NCBI RefSeq assembly: GCF_036946495.1
Contig: NZ_JAQIIX010000002.1
Span: 2,790,001 to 2,854,000 of the forward strand
DNA: 64,000 bases
DNA from: Mycolicibacterium neoaurum
GTDB taxonomy: Bacteria; Actinomycetota; Actinomycetes; Mycobacteriales; Mycobacteriaceae
Direction: 5' to 3'
Shown: in pieces, positions 62,601 to 64,000 of the stretch
How the letters are laid out: every line of letters starts with the position of its first letter
How positions within the stretch are numbered: position 1 is the first letter of the stretch
Notes under the pieces: generated by a model
The model's input: only the letters and a program-made list of their open reading frames with translations
Database searches by the model: none
Told to the model about the DNA's origin: nothing
Position numbers and translations under genes: made by a program

Positions 62601-63755
62601 CGAGACCGTGAAATACCGCGCTGCAGCGCAGAATTCGGCCACCCGCTGATCGCCGTGGTGAATCGGAGAGCTACGGCGGATCTGCTTCCCGCGCACGGCG
62701 CCCTGCTCGATGTCGACGCCGAGGGTATCCAGCTCGGCGCACTCAAGGCCGCGGGCAACCCGATGGCGGCCGGCGCGCTCGCCGGAGTCGATGCCGGATC
62801 GGTGGCCATGCGGCTGGTCGAGACGCACGGCAGGCATACGCCGTTCGTCATCCGCTCGGGCATCTGTGCGGTCTCCGGTCTGCGCCACGGCGACCTGTTG
62901 GAAAACGATTCCGGCCCGCCAACCGATGCGTTGCACGGCTACCAGATCGCCACCATGCTGGCGCATCTGGACGCGGTCCAGATCCTGCACGCCGACAACG
63001 ATGCCATCGGCCCCGAAGCCGAAGCGGCGCAACCGCTCTACGCCCGATATTGGCTGCACAACCGCGGACCCGCTCCGCTGGGCGGATTGCCCGCGGTCGC
63101 CCACGTGCATCCCCGGCAGGCGCAGGTGCAGCCGGGCACACCGCTGCAGCTACGACTGACCGCCGCCAGCGACTGCACCGATGCCGCATTGCGCGGGCGG
63201 GTCCGGCTGATCTGCCCACCGCAATGGTCGGCCGACCCCGACGAGGTGACCTTCGTATTGCCGCCGGGGGAGTACCTCGATGCCGAGGTCGCCGTTGCGG
63301 TTCCCGCAGGGGCGCAGCCCGGCCTGTACCCGGTACGGGTGGAGTTGGCGCTCACCGGCGGACGAGGTCTGCCTGCCGCGTGGCGCCAGGTGGTTGAGGA
63401 CGTCTGCCTGGTGCGCGTCGGCGAAACGACCGATCAGCAGGTGCTGCGGCTGGTCGACGGGCCCGCGCAGGTGCGGGTCCGCCCCGGCGGCCTCGGGCGA
63501 CTGAGCGTCACCGTCGAGACCGACGCCCGCGCCGACCTCTCGGTGGAGGCCCATCTGATCAGCCCGTGGGGCACCTGGGAGTGGTTGGGGCCCGCCGCGA
63601 TCGGCGCGGAACTGCCGGCAGCGGGGCGGGTCACCCTGGACTTCGACGTCAGCCCGCCGCCCTGGGTGGCACCGGGCCGATGGTGGGCGTTGGTCAGGGT
63701 GGCCGGGGCGGGCGCGCTGGTCTACTCGCCGGCGGTCGCGGTGGTGGTCACGTGA
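59652..63755 (+). CDS. Glycoside hydrolase family 38 alpha-mannosidase (Rv0648-like)
   Basis: 1367 residues from ATG 59652. The GH38 catalytic domain starts near residue 85: metal motif MISHFHYDPVWWNTQ (H-x-H-x-D), LAEVDYLKPFWDTHPEE, nucleophile region AWQLDVFGHDPQFPGMA and late metal His in YGAHHDAITGS. Central and C-terminal beta domains follow; the last 250 residues resemble NPCBM-associated/NEW3-type beta-sandwiches (PGLYPVRVELALTGG). No signal peptide is seen. It is somewhat longer than the M. tuberculosis protein of about 1215. It may trim mannose-containing glycans. The stop overlaps the next start (GTGA). Confidence 0.94.
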   Translation: MRVTAAESTELFVGPPAAPLQLVRAHHTACTVPTPVRVSGYGIHGEAVAQPGDTYVEIPVYVDDPTPGQRHNARIGDTAFEFVVAEPGWTMHMISHFHYDPVWWNTQAAYTSLWTEDPPGACRQTNGFDLVTAHLEMARRVPEYKFVLAEVDYLKPFWDTHPEERTDLRRLIDEGRIEIMGGTYNEPNTNLTSPETAIRNFVAGIGFQRHVLGGDPATAWQLDVFGHDPQFPGMAADAGLTSSSWARGPHHQWGPMADHGDPERMQFASEFEWTAPSGRGLLTHYMPAHYAAGWWMDSAPTLADAEAETYRLFTELKKVALTRNVLLPVGTDYTPPNKWVTEIHRDWNARYTWPRFVCALPREFFAAVREELDRTGRRASVQTRDMNPIYTGKDVSYIDTKQANRAAENAVLEAERFAVFAGVLGGVRYPQAALAKAWVQLAYGAHHDAITGSESDQVYLDLLTGWRDAWEIGRRTRDNALRLLSSAVNVPLVVWNPLAHNRTDIVTAELDRDFTGVVRDVDGIELPTLIENNRVSWLAEGVGSLGWQGYRLDTEGRGSRWEPHDGVTIGTDRHRVSVDPDRGGGVNSLITDGREWIAPGCVGNELAVYAEYPAHPKAGEGPWHLLPRGPVTTSAQHPAAVQLWRCALGERLVVTGHIGEVVSYTQTITVWHGVERIEYRTVIDEFTGSDDLLRLRWPCPVPGAMPVSEVGDAVIGRGFGLFHDGDRAVDAAVHPSTLDNPAYGWFGLSATLRVRVGEQTRAISVAEVVVPDDDVDARDLMVALVRTGVTATCTVAGQPRYGDLAVDSNLPDARIAIGGPDENSFTATVLASSPDCRQEFDRQLSATGAARVWVPALAPLEQQWVPGADLRGERALPVLVIAGGLAALIDDIADAEIAVSQQTPAGMEPFEPATVALLNRGVPGFAVESDGTLHTSLMRSCTGWPSGTWIDPPRRTAPDGSNFGLQHWTHTFDYALVAGSGDWRDREIPRCSAEFGHPLIAVVNRRATADLLPAHGALLDVDAEGIQLGALKAAGNPMAAGALAGVDAGSVAMRLVETHGRHTPFVIRSGICAVSGLRHGDLLENDSGPPTDALHGYQIATMLAHLDAVQILHADNDAIGPEAEAAQPLYARYWLHNRGPAPLGGLPAVAHVHPRQAQVQPGTPLQLRLTAASDCTDAALRGRVRLICPPQWSADPDEVTFVLPPGEYLDAEVAVAVPAGAQPGLYPVRVELALTGGRGLPAAWRQVVEDVCLVRVGETTDQQVLRLVDGPAQVRVRPGGLGRLSVTVETDARADLSVEAHLISPWGTWEWLGPAAIGAELPAAGRVTLDFDVSPPPWVAPGRWWALVRVAGAGALVYSPAVAVVVT

Positions 63756-64000
63756 CCGCGGCGCTGGTGGGCGGTGTCGCGATCACCGTCGCCCAGGTCG
63801 ACGAACGGGAAAGACAACTGCGAGAAGGCAATTCGTCGGCAGCGCTGCCGCGGTCGGGCACCAGCGAGGGCCGTCAGCTGCGACGCTGGCTGACCCAGCT
63901 GCTGGCTGCCGAATGTATCGTCGAGCTCGAGGCGGGTAGCCCGGGGCACCTCCCTACCCAAGAGGAGATCCTGCCCGATATGACCGCGCGCCTGGAGATC
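63752..64000 (+). CDS. Start of the next gene, coupled to the mannosidase gene (Rv0649 position; right end off window)
   Basis: A GTG at 63752, overlapping the mannosidase stop (GTGA), opens a frame with no stop to the window end (83 codons). It begins TAALVGGVAITVAQVDERER and continues RQLRRWLTQLLAAECIVELE. From memory this resembles the protein at the M. tuberculosis Rv0649 position, historically labelled fabD2, though it shows no acyltransferase motif here. The N-terminus looks more like a SurA-type helical segment. Too little is visible to assign a function. Confidence 0.75.
   Translation, partial: MTAALVGGVAITVAQVDERERQLREGNSSAALPRSGTSEGRQLRRWLTQLLAAECIVELEAGSPGHLPTQEEILPDMTARLEI

Overview
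The window is high-GC actinobacterial DNA, most probably from a Mycolicibacterium-type mycobacterium. The evidence is mycolic-acid genes (hadABC, two cyclopropane/methoxy mycolic acid synthase-family genes), lipG, and a backbone that follows the order of the M. tuberculosis Rv0629c-Rv0649 region as I remember it: recD-recB-recC, echA3, Rv0633c, Rv0634c, rpmG2, hadABC, secE, nusG, rplK, rplA, mmaA genes, lipG, Rv0647c, the Rv0648 alpha-mannosidase and the Rv0649 position. Several accessory blocks interrupt this backbone.

Layout. 1-5.4 kb: start of a multi-pass membrane protein, a DUF4407 membrane protein, a Ser/Thr kinase fused to a solute-binding-protein sensor domain, a NYN/LOTUS RNase-like protein and a 49-residue membrane peptide. 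5.4-13.4 kb: recC-recB-recD operon read leftwards, coupled by GTGA overlaps. 13.5-22.6 kb: small secreted PASTA-like protein, an EamA transporter/MocR regulator pair with overlapping start codons, crotonase, hypothetical proteins, a DUF2235 protein, a DUF2510 protein, an MBL-fold hydrolase and a coupled nsrR-hmp nitric-oxide module. 22.6-23.8 kb: a DUF559/AbiEi-like gene with a doublet of 50-nt palindromes on each side. 23.8-28.5 kb: tRNA-Thr, tRNA-Met, rpmG, hadABC, tRNA-Trp, secE-nusG and rplK-rplA, closed by a clear terminator.

28.7-46.0 kb: an accessory island of about 17 kb with visibly lower GC, lying between rplA and the mmaA genes. It encodes what looks like a complete Wzx/Wzy-type exopolysaccharide system: initiating phosphoglycosyl transferase, nucleotide-sugar dehydrogenase, two glycosyltransferases, flippase, polymerase, methyltransferase, Wzc-like tyrosine autokinase and a low-molecular-weight tyrosine phosphatase, plus DUF4012 and secreted proteins. 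Two paralogous endonuclease/exonuclease/phosphatase-family genes mark its ends.

46.1-50.7 kb: two mycolic acid cyclopropane synthase-family genes, lipG and an ABC1/UbiB kinase. 50.8-59.6 kb: a second accessory block with an MpaB-type oxygenase/TetR pair, a second DUF559 gene bracketed by a different 58-nt palindrome, a beta-ketoadipate-type operon (thiolase, decayed pcaD, CoA-transferase A/B, LysR) and a DinB/DinB/YafY-WYL cluster. 59.7-64 kb: GH38 alpha-mannosidase and the start of the next coupled gene.

The most unusual signal is the association of two paralogous DUF559 nuclease-fold genes with two unrelated families of fixed-length palindromes. In one family the palindrome supplies the stop codon of the preceding gene. 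This resembles REP/REPIN-like elements tied to a nuclease-fold protein instead of a transposase. Functional statements about it are inference.
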